DNA from: Paracoccaceae bacterium
GTDB taxonomy: Bacteria; Pseudomonadota; Alphaproteobacteria; Rhodobacterales; Rhodobacteraceae
Assembly (NCBI GenBank): GCA_947476475.1
Contig: CANJQT010000009.1
Coordinates: forward strand, 1 to 61,329
Direction of reading: 5' to 3'
DNA: 61,329 nt
The notes under the pieces: model-generated
What the model saw: the letters and a program-made list of their open reading frames with translations, nothing else
Told to the model about the DNA's origin: nothing
The model's database searches: none
Shown: positions 25,265-34,733 of the stretch, piece by piece
How positions within the stretch are numbered: the first letter of the stretch is position 1
Layout of the letters: each line of letters begins with the position of its first letter
Position numbers and translations under genes: made by a program

Positions 25265-26584
25265 TCAGGGTAAAAGCGGCGACCATGTCGGGTCAGAGGC
25301 AGCTCCGTCGGTCGGCACCTGCTTCAGCGCCCGCCCCGAAATGTCCACCGAGAAAAGCTGCGCCGATCCACTGGCACCGGGGCTTTGACGGGTGAACATG
25401 ATCACCCGGCCGTTGGGCGACCAGGTCGGACCCTCATCCAGATAGGATGCGGTCAGAAGCCGTTCCTCGCTGCCGTCAAGCCGCATCACCCCGATATGGA
25501 AGCGCCCGCCGTTTTGCTTGGTGAACGCCACCAGATCGCCGCGCGGCGACCAGACCGGGGTCGAATAGCGCCCCTCGCCCGACGACACCCGCGTAGGCTC
25601 GCCGCCCCGCACCGACATCACATAGACCTGCTGGTTCCCCGACCGGTCGCTTTCAAAGGCGATCTGGCTGCCGTCCGGGCTGAACGAAGGCGCCGTTTCG
25701 ATCGAAGGCGTGTTGGTCAGCTGCGTGGTTTGCCCCGACGACAGGCTCATCGAATAAAGATCTGTGTTGCCGCCGTTTTCAAGCGAAAACACTACCGTAT
25801 CCCCGTCCGGCGAAAAGCGCGGCGCGAAGGTCATGTTGCCCTGAAGCGCCCCCATCGACTTGCTGGATCGCGTGGCCAGATCCATCAGCTTGATCTGCGG
25901 CGACCCGCTTTCGAACGAGGTGTAAAGAATGCGGTCGCCCGCCGCCGAGAACCGCGGGGCCAGCACGATGGAAGACGCATCGGTCAGATATTCAACACCG
26001 GCGCCATCATAATCCATGATAGCCAGCTGCTTTTGCCGCGCATCCTTCGGCCCGCTTTCGGCGACAAACACCACGCGGCTGTCAAAATAAGGGCCTTCGC
26101 CGGTGATTTGTTGATAGATGTTGTCCGATATTTTATGGGCAATCCGCCGCCAGTCCCCCTGACCGCCACCGAATTGCAGCCCGTCGCCCATTTCGGTATT
26201 TGAAAACACGTCGAACAGGCGGAATTTTACGTTGATCTGCCCGCCGCTGTTGGTCACGGCGCCGACGATCAGCGCCTGCGCATTGATCGCCTTCCAGTCG
26301 GCGAAGGCCACGGGCTGATCGAAGCCCGACACCTGGCTGATGTAAGCACCCGGATCAATCTGCGCAAAAAGCCCGGTGCCCTGCAGATCCGCGGTCACCA
26401 CCTGCGTGATCGCCTGTGCAATGTCGCCCGCGCCACCTTCGTCCACGAAGGTCGGGGCCGCGAAGGGCAAGGGTTCGATCACAGGGCTGTTGAAATCAAT
26501 CCGCGGTCGCGCTTCTGCCGTCAACAAGCCCGGTGACAATGGGCTTAACGCCAAGGTCGCTGCCATCAGTATCTGCTTCAGCAT
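25265..26584 (-). CDS. tolB: Tol-Pal system beta-propeller protein TolB
   Basis: A 439-residue periplasmic protein. The signal peptide (about residues 1-24, ending LLTAEA) is followed by an N-terminal domain and a six-bladed propeller with repeated FSPDG-type motifs. It connects Pal with TolA. The start at 26584 ([11 protein letters not shown]) gives a typical signal peptide; an in-frame ATG at 26605 with AGGTAGAG upstream is a close alternative. Confidence 0.95.
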   Translation of the reverse strand: MLKQILMAATLALSPLSPGLLTAEARPRIDFNSPVIEPLPFAAPTFVDEGGAGDIAQAITQVVTADLQGTGLFAQIDPGAYISQVSGFDQPVAFADWKAINAQALIVGAVTNSGGQINVKFRLFDVFSNTEMGDGLQFGGGQGDWRRIAHKISDNIYQQITGEGPYFDSRVVFVAESGPKDARQKQLAIMDYDGAGVEYLTDASSIVLAPRFSAAGDRILYTSFESGSPQIKLMDLATRSSKSMGALQGNMTFAPRFSPDGDTVVFSLENGGNTDLYSMSLSSGQTTQLTNTPSIETAPSFSPDGSQIAFESDRSGNQQVYVMSVRGGEPTRVSSGEGRYSTPVWSPRGDLVAFTKQNGGRFHIGVMRLDGSEERLLTASYLDEGPTWSPNGRVIMFTRQSPGASGSAQLFSVDISGRALKQVPTDGAASDPTWSPLLP

Positions 26585-26734
26585 CTGCTCGCCTGTCATT
26601 TTCATCTTTGCTCTACCTGTCGGCATTCGGCGGTCCCTACATGATGTTGCCGCGTTCCGCTCGCTACAACAATGTTAAATTGGCCCGGAACTTCCCCGTA
26701 AAGCATCAGTTCCTTGGCCGGTTTCAGTCGCATG

Positions 26735-27940
26735 TCAACGAACGCCCATCGTGTTTTCAAACCCCATTTCAATTTCCTTCCAGGTTTCAAATTTCTCTGG
26801 CGGAAGGGGGTAGCCATCCTTTCCGCAACGCAGGATTGCGCGACGGGCAGCCTGAAATGCTGTCTGGATGGACGCATCAGATGGGCCGGAAGAGTCAAGC
26901 AGCTCAACTTTTTGAGGCCTTGCGTCCTGTGTGAAAGTTACCAAAACCGTTATTTTCGTTCGCGTGGCATCTGTGGAAACCGCGCCAAGGTTCCAGCATT
27001 TGTTGACTTCCGCTTTCAATCCATCCAGTTCGCCGCTGGTCAACGGCGGGCCGCTATCAGCCACCCCGGCCCCGGCACTCGGCTCCTCTGATGCAGCACC
27101 CGAAAGCGCCTCGGCCAGCGCGTCATTCACTGCCGCATCATTGGTGGCCGTGTCCGCCGTGGCGGTCTGCGTGTCGGTCGCATCGCTTTCCGGCACGTCG
27201 GGGGCCGGTTGATCCGGCGCAGGGGCCGGTTTCTTCTTCGGCTTCGGCTTTGGCTGCGGCGAGGTCTTGGGGGCCGATCCGACCTCCTTGTTGTCCTTGT
27301 TCGCCTCGGTTTCCAGCACCTGCCCGGCATCCTCGGGGGCGGCTTCCTTCTTCGGCTTTTCCTCCGGCGGCTTTTCGGGCGCGGGCTGGTCCGATGTCTG
27401 CTCCGTCACCGTGTCCGAAACCTCGGCATCCGGTTTCGGCGTCTCGGTCGGGTCCGGGGCCACGCGGGTGGCGGACTTCGGCTTGGGCTGCGGGCTGTCG
27501 GTCGGCGCCAGATCAACAAGCTGATCCTCGGCAGGGGGTTTGGGCTTTTCGGGGGGCGTGTCGGTGGTGTCAGGCGTCGGCGGCGTCACTTCCGTGACAT
27601 CCGGGGCCACATCGGGCGCCGGCTGTTCTTCCTGCGGCGCAGGTTTGCTGGGTTCAGGCTTGGGCTGTTTCTTAGGCTTCGGCGGCGGCGCCTCGCTGGC
27701 CTTCGGGGCCGAGGGCTTGGCCGGGCTGTCGGTGGCTGCCGTCGGCGCCTTGGCCGCCAGCGCCGCAAATTCGTCCGACGACATCAGCGATACTTCCGCC
27801 ATCTGTACCGGCGGCGATGGGTCAGGCGTGAAAAAGATGCCGCCCAAAAGCGCCCACAGGATCACGGCAAGATGCCCGACCCCGGAAACGATCAGACCGA
27901 TGCGTTCCGCCCGGTCTTCGGGAAGCCATCCCCAGCCCAT
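26735..27940 (-). CDS. tolA: Energy transducer TolA
   Basis: A 401-residue protein with one N-terminal membrane anchor (about residues 13-37), a long Pro/Lys/Glu/Asp-rich stretch (about 55-270), and a C-terminal TolA/TonB-like domain (about 300-401). It transmits energy from TolQR to the outer-membrane parts. The alanine-lysine helix of enterobacterial TolA is replaced by a proline-rich linker, common in alphaproteobacteria. Its ATG overlaps the tolR TAA by one base. Confidence 0.93.
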   Translation of the reverse strand: MGWGWLPEDRAERIGLIVSGVGHLAVILWALLGGIFFTPDPSPPVQMAEVSLMSSDEFAALAAKAPTAATDSPAKPSAPKASEAPPPKPKKQPKPEPSKPAPQEEQPAPDVAPDVTEVTPPTPDTTDTPPEKPKPPAEDQLVDLAPTDSPQPKPKSATRVAPDPTETPKPDAEVSDTVTEQTSDQPAPEKPPEEKPKKEAAPEDAGQVLETEANKDNKEVGSAPKTSPQPKPKPKKKPAPAPDQPAPDVPESDATDTQTATADTATNDAAVNDALAEALSGAASEEPSAGAGVADSGPPLTSGELDGLKAEVNKCWNLGAVSTDATRTKITVLVTFTQDARPQKVELLDSSGPSDASIQTAFQAARRAILRCGKDGYPLPPEKFETWKEIEMGFENTMGVR

Positions 27941-28434
27941 TATCCGCCGTTGCCGTCCGTGCCAGTGCCGGTCCCGTTGAACGACGGCCCGCCGCCATCG
28001 GTGACCAGCGTGATGTTGGAGAATCCGCCATTATTCAGCGCCCCCATCACCTGCACCACCTGCTCATAGGGGATCGCGCCATCGGCGCGCAGAAAGATCT
28101 TGTCATCCTGCCGCTCGGCCGCAATTGCCTGCAACTTGGCGATCAGCTCATCCGCAGGCACTTCGGTATTCTGGATCGAAACCTTTCCATCCGCCTGCAC
28201 CGAAACCGTCAGAGGTTCCTCCTGCTCGGTCGGCACCGCCTTGGCGGCGGTCTTGGGCAGTTCCAGAGGCACGCCCACAGTCAGCAAGGGTGCGGCGACC
28301 ATGAAGATGATCAGCAGAACCAGCATCACGTCGACCATCGGCGTTACGTTGATCTCCGCCATCACTGCCGCCTTGCCGCGCGATCCGCGGCGGCGGCGTC
28401 CGCCCCCGCCCGATTTCATGACCCCGGCGCCCAT
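27940..28434 (-). CDS. tolR: Tol-Pal system protein TolR
   Basis: A 164-residue ExbD/TolR family protein. It has a basic N-terminus, one membrane helix (about 31-52) with Asp35 as the proton-carrying residue (TPMVDVMLVLLIIFM), and a periplasmic domain. It works with TolQ to harness proton motive force. The C-terminus is Gly/Thr-rich. Its ATG is 2 bases after the tolQ stop. Confidence 0.95.
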   Translation of the reverse strand: MGAGVMKSGGGGRRRRGSRGKAAVMAEINVTPMVDVMLVLLIIFMVAAPLLTVGVPLELPKTAAKAVPTEQEEPLTVSVQADGKVSIQNTEVPADELIAKLQAIAAERQDDKIFLRADGAIPYEQVVQVMGALNNGGFSNITLVTDGGGPSFNGTGTGTDGNGG

Positions 28435-28436
28435 CC

Positions 28437-29132
28437 TTATGCGTCCAGTTGGCGTGACAGGATCGTGGCGAATTCGTCGGCAAAGGCCTCATAGCCGCCG
28501 ATGATCCGGTCACTGTCCGTCGAAAGCTTGTTATAGAAGATGACGGCGGGAATGGCCGCGACAAGGCCAAGCGCCGTCGCCACCAAGGCCTCTGCAATCC
28601 CCGGCGCCACAACGGCAAGCGAGGTATTCTGCGCTATGGCGATTTCCTCAAAGGCGACCTTGATCCCCCAGACTGTGCCAAACAGCCCGATGAACGGCGC
28701 GGTAGAACCGACCGTCGCAAGGAAGGGCAGCCCGCGGGTCAGATCCTCGGTCTCTTTCTGGATGGCCACATCCATTGATCGGTCGATCCGCGCCTGCGCC
28801 CCCATGATCAGCCCGCCATCCTGCCGGTGACTGCGCCGCCATTCGATCATGCCGCTGGCAAAGATCTTCTCGCTTGCCCCTTCGGGTTGCCCCCCGATGT
28901 TTTCGAACAGCTCATCCAGCGGCTCGCCTGACCAGAAGGCCCGATCAAAGACCGCCGCTTCCAGCCGCGCCTTGCGGTAGGAAATGAACTTCTGGACGAT
29001 GATCGCCCAGGACCAGAAGGACGCGATGGTCAGCATTAGCATCACCAGTTTCACGGTGATCGAAGCACGCGCGAAAAGCGCCAGCAAGGAGAAGTCGATC
29101 TCCTGCGCCGCAGCAAGGGTTGTCGTATCCAT
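28437..29132 (-). CDS. tolQ: Tol-Pal system protein TolQ
   Basis: A 231-residue MotA/TolQ/ExbB family inner-membrane protein with three membrane helices (about 22-45, 135-158 and 170-195) and the conserved TVGSTAPFIGLFGTVWGI stretch. It forms the stator pore with TolR. It is preceded by ybgC after 138 bp and followed by tolR, as in most gram-negative bacteria. Confidence 0.96.
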   Translation of the reverse strand: MDTTTLAAAQEIDFSLLALFARASITVKLVMLMLTIASFWSWAIIVQKFISYRKARLEAAVFDRAFWSGEPLDELFENIGGQPEGASEKIFASGMIEWRRSHRQDGGLIMGAQARIDRSMDVAIQKETEDLTRGLPFLATVGSTAPFIGLFGTVWGIKVAFEEIAIAQNTSLAVVAPGIAEALVATALGLVAAIPAVIFYNKLSTDSDRIIGGYEAFADEFATILSRQLDA

Positions 29133-29246
29133 ATATCTCTGCTCGCCGGTTGGGCCGCCTTGGTGCGGCTCTGTTTGGACGTGATTCTATACGGCTTTCT
29201 TGGCGATGAAAACCGTCGCCGGGTGAATTTCCCGTGTGCACATAGC

Positions 29247-29272
29247 GAAAGCGGCGCGAAACGGCCGCTTTC
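29247..29272 (-). other. Hairpin at the ybgC stop, upstream of tolQ
   Basis: GAAAGCGGC and GCCGCTTTC form a perfect 9-bp stem with an 8-base loop. It includes the first bases of the ybgC stop codon. There is no T tract, so it may partially terminate or protect the ybgC mRNA rather than end the operon. Confidence 0.45.
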
Positions 29273-29672
29273 AGTGCAGTTGCGGCACCAGAAGCTGGCG
29301 GATCTCCGCCGGAAAACGCGCCGGTGTGCCCGCTTCGGTCAGGCAGACCAGAGTAACCTGCGCCAGGAACAGCTTGTCGCCGGCCCGGCACACCTCTTGC
29401 TCCAGGTGCACCCGCGCGCCCGTTGCCGCCGCCGGTCGGGTGATCACAACCAGCTCATCGTCGAATTTCGCGGGCTTCAGGTAATCCGCCTCCAGCCGCC
29501 GCACCGCAAATACAATCCCGGCTTCCCGCTTCAGCCGCCCCTGATCAATCCCCAGCGACCGCACCCATTCGGTGCGCGCCCGTTCGATGAAGCGCAGATA
29601 ATTGGCATAATAGACGATCCCGGCAAGATCGGTATCTTCGTAATAGACGCGGATGGGGAAGGAATGGATCAT
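29271..29672 (-). CDS. ybgC: Acyl-CoA thioesterase YbgC
   Basis: A 133-residue hotdog-fold thioesterase of the 4-hydroxybenzoyl-CoA type, usually first gene of the tol-pal operon. The motif VYYEDTDLAGIVYYANYLRF contains the catalytic Asp. The start at 29672 (MIHSFPIRVYYEDTD) is preferred since AAAGGCGG precedes it; a frame from 29729 adds 19 unlikely residues. It hydrolyses acyl-CoA or acyl-ACP; the physiological substrate is not shown by sequence. Confidence 0.93.
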   Translation of the reverse strand: MIHSFPIRVYYEDTDLAGIVYYANYLRFIERARTEWVRSLGIDQGRLKREAGIVFAVRRLEADYLKPAKFDDELVVITRPAAATGARVHLEQEVCRAGDKLFLAQVTLVCLTEAGTPARFPAEIRQLLVPQLH

Positions 29673-29785
29673 GACGCCGCCTTTCACTGCGCCGATCTTG
29701 CCGATCGCGCGCCAAAGGTCCAGCCCCACACTTGCCGCATGCCCGCGCCCCCCATATCTGCTTCACACGCACGAAGGAGTCCCCG

Positions 29786-30229
29786 ATGTTCCGCGCCGCC
29801 CTGCTGATGACCTTCCTCGCCCTGCCCCTCCACGCCGAGGAAGTCGGCCGCGTCGGAGTCGATTGGGTGGGCAACGACATCATCATAGACGCTTTCCCCG
29901 ACCCCAAGGTCGAGGGCGTCACCTGCCACGTCGCCTATTTCGAACGCTCGATCTATGACCGGCTCTCGCAGGGCAACTGGTTCGAGGATCCGTCTTATTC
30001 CGCCGTCGACTGCACCCAGACCGGCCCGATCCGTCTGGGTGCGATCGACCGCAGCGCCGATGGCGAGAACATCTTCAGCGAACGTCAATCGCTGATCATC
30101 AAATCGCTGAAGGTCACACGCATCTATGACGCAAGGAATAATGCGCTCATCTATCTCGCGCACGCCAGCGAACTGACCGAAGGCTCGGGCAAGATGTCAG
30201 TGTCGGTCATCCCGCTTCCTGCAGACTGA
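29786..30229 (+). CDS. creA: CreA family protein
   Basis: A 147-residue exported protein of the CreA family, whose function is unknown. A signal peptide (about 1-17, ending LHA) precedes the conserved region EVGRVGVDWVGNDIIIDAF, then CHVAYFERS and DPSYSAVDCTQTGPI with two Cys that could form a disulfide. GAAGGAG lies 6 bases before ATG; a longer frame from 29732 is rejected. Its stop TGA directly abuts the TCA (reverse stop) of the convergent methyltransferase gene. Confidence 0.9.
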   Translation: MFRAALLMTFLALPLHAEEVGRVGVDWVGNDIIIDAFPDPKVEGVTCHVAYFERSIYDRLSQGNWFEDPSYSAVDCTQTGPIRLGAIDRSADGENIFSERQSLIIKSLKVTRIYDARNNALIYLAHASELTEGSGKMSVSVIPLPAD

Positions 30230-31816
30230 TCACCACCGCCCGCTTGCAGCCCGCATGTCTGCCGCCGCCAGCCGGATCGGAAATCGCGCCCGGATTGCCG
30301 CATCTACGGCGTCGTCCACCAGCACCGGATAGTGCGCCGCCAGGATCTCGCGGGCCCGCGTATGGGCATGGGCTGTAGCCGATGGCCGCCCGGTCGAGTT
30401 CCAGACCGACAGAGTCTGGCGGTCCGACACTTCGGGGTAAAGGAACTCTGACTGCATCAGCTTCAGCGTCTGCTCGTGGCCCAGATAGTGGTTGGGGCCT
30501 CGCAGCACCACATCCTCGATCACCTCGAAACTCAGCGTGTCTTCCGTCACTTCGATTCCACGCAGCGCGCGCTGGACCGTTCCCAGAAGGTCATTGTCCA
30601 TCACCATCGATTCAAACGACGTGGCCAGAAGCGATGACATCATCCCCGCCGCTTCGTAAACCATGTTGCCCCCGGCAAGCCCCGCCAGCGCCACGGTCAG
30701 CCCTTTTTCGAACCCTGCCTGATAGTCAAGCACCTTGGAATCCGTCATCCCCGCAGCGACCGATCCGGGCAGCTGGTAAAACTGCGCCATCTGTGCCGCG
30801 GCGGCCATCAGCACCGCTTCTTCACCCGACCCGCCCGTAAAGGCACCCGTTCGCAGATCCGACACAAAGACCCAGTTCCCAAAAAACATCCGCGCACCCT
30901 TGCGGGTCAGATGCACCTGCACAAGCGAAGCCAGCGTTTCGGCGCAGGCCTGCACCAGCGCCCCGGCAAGCGCCGCAGGCGCCGTCGCACCGGCCTGTGG
31001 CGCCACGCACATGTCTGATACGATGCCAAGTTCCGCGCAGCGCACCTGCACTTCGCTGGTGTCCTTGCCGAAACGCAGCGGCGAAACCACCGGGCAATGG
31101 CCAACCTGAAAGAAGGGCCGCTTCAGAAAGCCGCCTTCTTCACCGATCACCATGTCGGCAAGCGCCACAACCTCATCAACATGCTCGGCATTCGCCATGG
31201 AAAATCCAAAGCTTTTCTTAGTGCCAGCCATGCCGGCATAGGCGACCGACAGGTTATGGGCACGGATATCCTCGATGTCGGTCGCCACGATCGGTTGGCC
31301 GACATGGTGGATATGTTCCAGCCGGTCGGCCAGCCGGTAATAGTCGTACAGATCAACCAGCGTAGATGGCCGATGCTCGCCCGACGTGAAGTCGATCACC
31401 TGCACCGCCTCGCCCGCCGTGCAGAAGTGCACCCGATCCTCGCCAACCATCCGGTCGTGGGCCTGGTCGCGGGCAAAGATGGGGAATGTGCGCGGCGCGC
31501 CTGCAACAACATCCTCGACCAGCGCGCGGGGGAAACACAGGCGGTCATGCTTGTTCAGCCAGCAACCAGCCTCCAGTGCGCGCTTCAGCGTTGCCGGAAT
31601 TGGTTCCGCCATGCCGATCCGTTCCAGCACATCAAGCGCAGTCTCATGGATGCGCTGCATGTCACGCGGGGATAGCGGCTTGTATTGGCCGCCACTCATT
31701 CCGGGCTGCACAACCTCTGCCGTCTTCGATCTGGCACGGTCCGCCTTGCGTGCTTCGCGCCCACCTGCACGCTGGGCCGATGCCCGCGTCCGGTCCGCTC
31801 CGAGTAACTGGTCCAT
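30230..31816 (-). CDS. Trimethylamine methyltransferase (MttB) family protein, non-pyrrolysine type
   Basis: A 528-residue member of the MttB superfamily of cobalamin-dependent methyltransferases. The body from about residue 45 (YKPLSPRDMQRIHETALDVLERIGM) is collinear with the family. The reading frame contains no internal amber codon, so it is not a pyrrolysine-containing trimethylamine enzyme; family members of this type act on other quaternary amines such as glycine betaine. No corrinoid protein gene is nearby. Start is ATG 31816, with an alternative at 31864. An unknown gene lies 72 bp upstream on the same strand. Confidence 0.88.
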   Translation of the reverse strand: MDQLLGADRTRASAQRAGGREARKADRARSKTAEVVQPGMSGGQYKPLSPRDMQRIHETALDVLERIGMAEPIPATLKRALEAGCWLNKHDRLCFPRALVEDVVAGAPRTFPIFARDQAHDRMVGEDRVHFCTAGEAVQVIDFTSGEHRPSTLVDLYDYYRLADRLEHIHHVGQPIVATDIEDIRAHNLSVAYAGMAGTKKSFGFSMANAEHVDEVVALADMVIGEEGGFLKRPFFQVGHCPVVSPLRFGKDTSEVQVRCAELGIVSDMCVAPQAGATAPAALAGALVQACAETLASLVQVHLTRKGARMFFGNWVFVSDLRTGAFTGGSGEEAVLMAAAAQMAQFYQLPGSVAAGMTDSKVLDYQAGFEKGLTVALAGLAGGNMVYEAAGMMSSLLATSFESMVMDNDLLGTVQRALRGIEVTEDTLSFEVIEDVVLRGPNHYLGHEQTLKLMQSEFLYPEVSDRQTLSVWNSTGRPSATAHAHTRAREILAAHYPVLVDDAVDAAIRARFPIRLAAADMRAASGRW

Positions 31817-31888
31817 TCCGACTCTCTGCTCCCGAAAAGTGCCCAAACCTGTCTCTGCGGGCAAAGCTGAGGCATTTTGACTGACCGG

Positions 31889-32527
31889 TCAACAAGAATC
31901 TCTTCCACCCGCGGCTGTAATCCGCGCCGCCAGCCTCAGGGCGTGGCTCGGATCGTGGGTGACCGTTGGCAGAACCGGATCATATGCGGCGCGGATCAGG
32001 GCCGCCATTTCAGGGCGCAAAACCACCACGCCTTCGGCCCGTGCCAACGGCGCACGGTCGCGCAAAGCCGCGTCCGACCACAAAAGCACGACCTGCACCG
32101 CCAGCCGCAGCGCCAGTGCGTCGGCGGCCTGCTCGGCCAACGGGCCCTGCATGCGCAGAAAGGCGAAACAGGCGCGGATCGCGCCATCCGCCTCAAAGCG
32201 GAAATATCGGTATTGATCGGCCCCCTCAGCCTGCAGTCGCCCTACAAGATCTGGCAATCCGGGGACCAAAGCCCCAAGGTCCGGCAGGGCCAGAAGCTCT
32301 GCCCAGTCGCGGAAAAAGAAGATCATCAGATTGGCGCCCTGCTCGGGGTCGGTTTCGGCCAGCGGATGGCCCGCCAGCCCCGCCACCGCCGCGATTGCGC
32401 CCCTGATCACGCCAAGCGTCTCGTCACTCACCCCAAAAACCACCGGCGCAATCGGACGCCGCCAGCGGGCAAAGTGATAGGCACCATCGGGTCCGGAAAA
32501 CAGCGGCAGGATTTCGTCAGGGCTCAT
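31889..32527 (-). CDS. Conserved-looking hypothetical protein upstream of the MttB-family gene
   Basis: A 212-residue soluble protein that I do not recognise. It begins MSPDEILPLFSGPDGAYHFARW, is rich in Ala, Leu and Asp, has no signal peptide or clear membrane segment, and contains a possible acidic helix near the middle (MIFFFRDWAELLALPDL). It precedes the MttB-family gene on the same strand, so co-transcription is likely. Confidence 0.75.
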   Translation of the reverse strand: MSPDEILPLFSGPDGAYHFARWRRPIAPVVFGVSDETLGVIRGAIAAVAGLAGHPLAETDPEQGANLMIFFFRDWAELLALPDLGALVPGLPDLVGRLQAEGADQYRYFRFEADGAIRACFAFLRMQGPLAEQAADALALRLAVQVVLLWSDAALRDRAPLARAEGVVVLRPEMAALIRAAYDPVLPTVTHDPSHALRLAARITAAGGRDSC

Positions 32528-32545
32528 GTCTCGGTCTCACCAGAT

Positions 32546-32707
32546 TCAAAACGGCCCCCATTTGCGCTGAAAGGCCCGGGGCAGGTCAATTCCCTGCCAT
32601 TCGGCAAATAGCAAGACAAAACCCAACAGATCGGCGAGCGCACCCTGCAAGGCCTGACGGTCGCCCGCCCCCGCGCCCGGCTCGCCCAATAGACTACGGC
32701 ATCCCGC
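32546..32707 (-). pseudogene. Small degenerate frame resembling a MazG-type C-terminus
   Basis: The reverse frame from just after a TGA at 32708 to the stop at 32546 encodes about 53 residues, including ADLLGFVLLFAEWQGIDLPR followed by AFQRKWGPF, which looks like the last helices of MazG-like NTP pyrophosphohydrolases. There is no ATG; only a TTG at 32689. A 21-residue frame starting at ATG 32793 in another register (MTKAEQDIGAIRRAAERVIRG) lies upstream. The simplest reading is a frameshifted or truncated gene. The stop is 19 bases before the next gene. Confidence 0.4.
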
Positions 32708-32910
32708 TCAATCCCGAACTTCCCGGCCTAGCCCCGAATGACCCGCTCTGCGGCACGCCGAATTGCCCCAATATCCTGCTCGGCCTTTGTCATTTTCTGT
32801 CCCCAAATATCCCCGCCGAAGGCTCCCGCACTCCCCGCCCTCGCACCGTCGGCAAGGATTGAAACTGGACCGCGGAACCCGGCCGGGGGTCAAGAACCTC
32901 GGGCGGCTTG

Positions 32911-32938
32911 CCATACCAAATCCATACGTTTGCCATAC
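32911..32938. repeat. Three CCATAC repeats at 11-bp intervals
   Basis: CCATAC starts at 32911, 32922 and 32933, exactly 11 bases apart, that is, once per helical turn. The repeats lie in the otherwise gene-poor 32708-32957 stretch, 20 bases beyond the ruvB stop. Such phasing is typical of direct-repeat sites for transcription regulators. No cognate regulator can be named. Confidence 0.55.
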
Positions 32939-32957
32939 GTTGCGCAGACGTGATTTT

Positions 32958-33986
32958 TCAGCCCTCGAACAGTTCGGACTGCCCGGCCACGCGCGGCATC
33001 GGCAGGCCCAGATGCGCCCAGGCCTTGGCCGCCAACATCCGCCCCCGCGGCGTGCGCTGGATCAGCCCTTGCTGCAACAAGAAGGGCTCGATTACCTCCT
33101 CAATCGCATCGCGGCTTTCGGAAAGCGCCGCCGAAAGCGTTTCTGCGCCGACTGGTCCGCCTGCATAATTCTCTGCAATCAGAATAAGATAGCGCCTGTC
33201 GGCTCCGTCCAGCCCCAGATGGTCAACCCCCAGACGCGTCAGCGCGCTGTCCGCGATCTCGCGCGTCAGGCGTCCATTGCCTTCGACCAAGGCAAAGTCC
33301 ACCACCCGCCGCAACAACCGACCAGCGATCCGCGGCGTCCCCCGCGCCCGCCGCGCAATCTCCAGCGTCCCCGCCGGATCCGAAGATATCCCCATCAACC
33401 GCGCCCCGCGGGTAACAATATGATCAAGTTCAGCCACAGTATAAAACTGCAAACGGGTCGGTATCCCGAACCGATCCCTGAGCGGCGTGGTCAACAACCC
33501 AAGCCGGGTGGTGGCGCCGACCAGTGTAAAGGGTTGTAATTCAATGCGAACCGTCCGCGCCGCCGGCCCTTCGCCTATGACCAGATCAAGCTCGAAATCC
33601 TCCAACGCGGGATAAAGAATCTCCTCGACCACGGGATTCAGCCTGTGAATTTCATCAATGAACAGAACGTCCCGCGCCTCAAGATTGGTCAGGATCGCCG
33701 CAAGATCCCCCGCCCGCGCCAACACCGGACCCGAGGTCATGCGGAAATTCACGCCCAATTCGCGCGCCATGATCTGCGCAAGGGTGGTTTTGCCCAGACC
33801 CGGCGGCCCATGAAACAACGTGTGGTCCATCGCCTCGCCGCGCATCTTGGCGCTTTCGATGAAGACGCGCAGGTTCGCGCGGGCCTCCTCTTGGCCGACG
33901 AATTCGGACAGGTTCTGGGGGCGCAGCGCGCGGTCTGCATCCTCGGGCTGCGGCGCGGCACGCAAGGTCGGGTCTGGCGTCAACAT
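32958..33986 (-). CDS. ruvB: Holliday junction branch migration ATPase RuvB
   Basis: A 342-residue AAA+ motor that, with RuvA, drives branch migration of Holliday junctions. It has Walker A GPPGLGKT, Walker B DEIHR, the LVGATTR sensor segment and a C-terminal winged helix with RTPRGR. The start ATG 33986 (MLTPDPTLR) fits the family beginning; a GTG at 34016 is an alternative. It follows ruvC and ruvA in the same direction. Confidence 0.96.
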   Translation of the reverse strand: MLTPDPTLRAAPQPEDADRALRPQNLSEFVGQEEARANLRVFIESAKMRGEAMDHTLFHGPPGLGKTTLAQIMARELGVNFRMTSGPVLARAGDLAAILTNLEARDVLFIDEIHRLNPVVEEILYPALEDFELDLVIGEGPAARTVRIELQPFTLVGATTRLGLLTTPLRDRFGIPTRLQFYTVAELDHIVTRGARLMGISSDPAGTLEIARRARGTPRIAGRLLRRVVDFALVEGNGRLTREIADSALTRLGVDHLGLDGADRRYLILIAENYAGGPVGAETLSAALSESRDAIEEVIEPFLLQQGLIQRTPRGRMLAAKAWAHLGLPMPRVAGQSELFEG

Positions 33987-34061
33987 GTGTGACGACGGGC
34001 GCCATGCCCCCCCCACCCGAGCGGGCGTCTCGTGGCGTATCCATGCAAAAAACGATCCATC

Positions 34062-34733
34062 TCAGCCTTTCGGGGCTAGCAGTTTCAGACTTGCGCGGAT
34101 CAACTCCGGGGCGGCCGCGCCTTCATTTTCGCCAGCCGCCTGTGCAACAGCAGAGGCTGCCTCACCCTGTCCATAACCAAGATTAAGTAGCGCCGACAGG
34201 GCATCGGCGGTCGCACTGGCGGAACCCGCAACAGGGGTAGGCTTCGCCGCGGCTCGGCGGGGTGCATTGGTCTCGATCACCTGATCAGTGCCGTGGGCGC
34301 CAAGGCTTAGCGCCCCACCCAACGCCATGACCGACGGCGCCTTTTCCTTAAGCTCCATCACCACCCTCTGCGCGAGCTTCGGCCCTACACCAGGTGCCGC
34401 CTTGACCGCGTTCCAGTCGCCCAAAGCGATGGCACGACCAACGCCTTCGGCCCCGAGCGTCCCAAGAATGGCCATCGAGGCTTTGGCCCCGACTCCCTGA
34501 ACACTGGTCAGCAGCCTGTGCCATTCCTTTTCAAGAAGCGTCGGAAAGCCGAAAAGCTGCAAAAGATCTTCGCGCACTAGTAATTCGGTATAAAGGGCCA
34601 CAGCTTCGCCCACTGGCGGCAGGCTGGCGGCAGTGCGCGACGAGACGTGGACGATATAACCCACCCCGCGCACGTCGATCAGCACATGATCCATTGCCCT
34701 GTGCAGGATAACCCCCGCTATACGTCCGATCAT
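34062..34733 (-). CDS. ruvA: Holliday junction DNA-binding protein RuvA
   Basis: A 223-residue protein that holds the Holliday junction for RuvB. It has an N-terminal OB domain ([12 protein letters not shown]...), two helix-hairpin-helix motifs in the middle (including [17 protein letters not shown] and [19 protein letters not shown]) and a C-terminal RuvB-binding domain. Its ATG overlaps the ruvC stop by 4 bases (ATGA). Confidence 0.96.
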   Translation of the reverse strand: MIGRIAGVILHRAMDHVLIDVRGVGYIVHVSSRTAASLPPVGEAVALYTELLVREDLLQLFGFPTLLEKEWHRLLTSVQGVGAKASMAILGTLGAEGVGRAIALGDWNAVKAAPGVGPKLAQRVVMELKEKAPSVMALGGALSLGAHGTDQVIETNAPRRAAAKPTPVAGSASATADALSALLNLGYGQGEAASAVAQAAGENEGAAAPELIRASLKLLAPKG

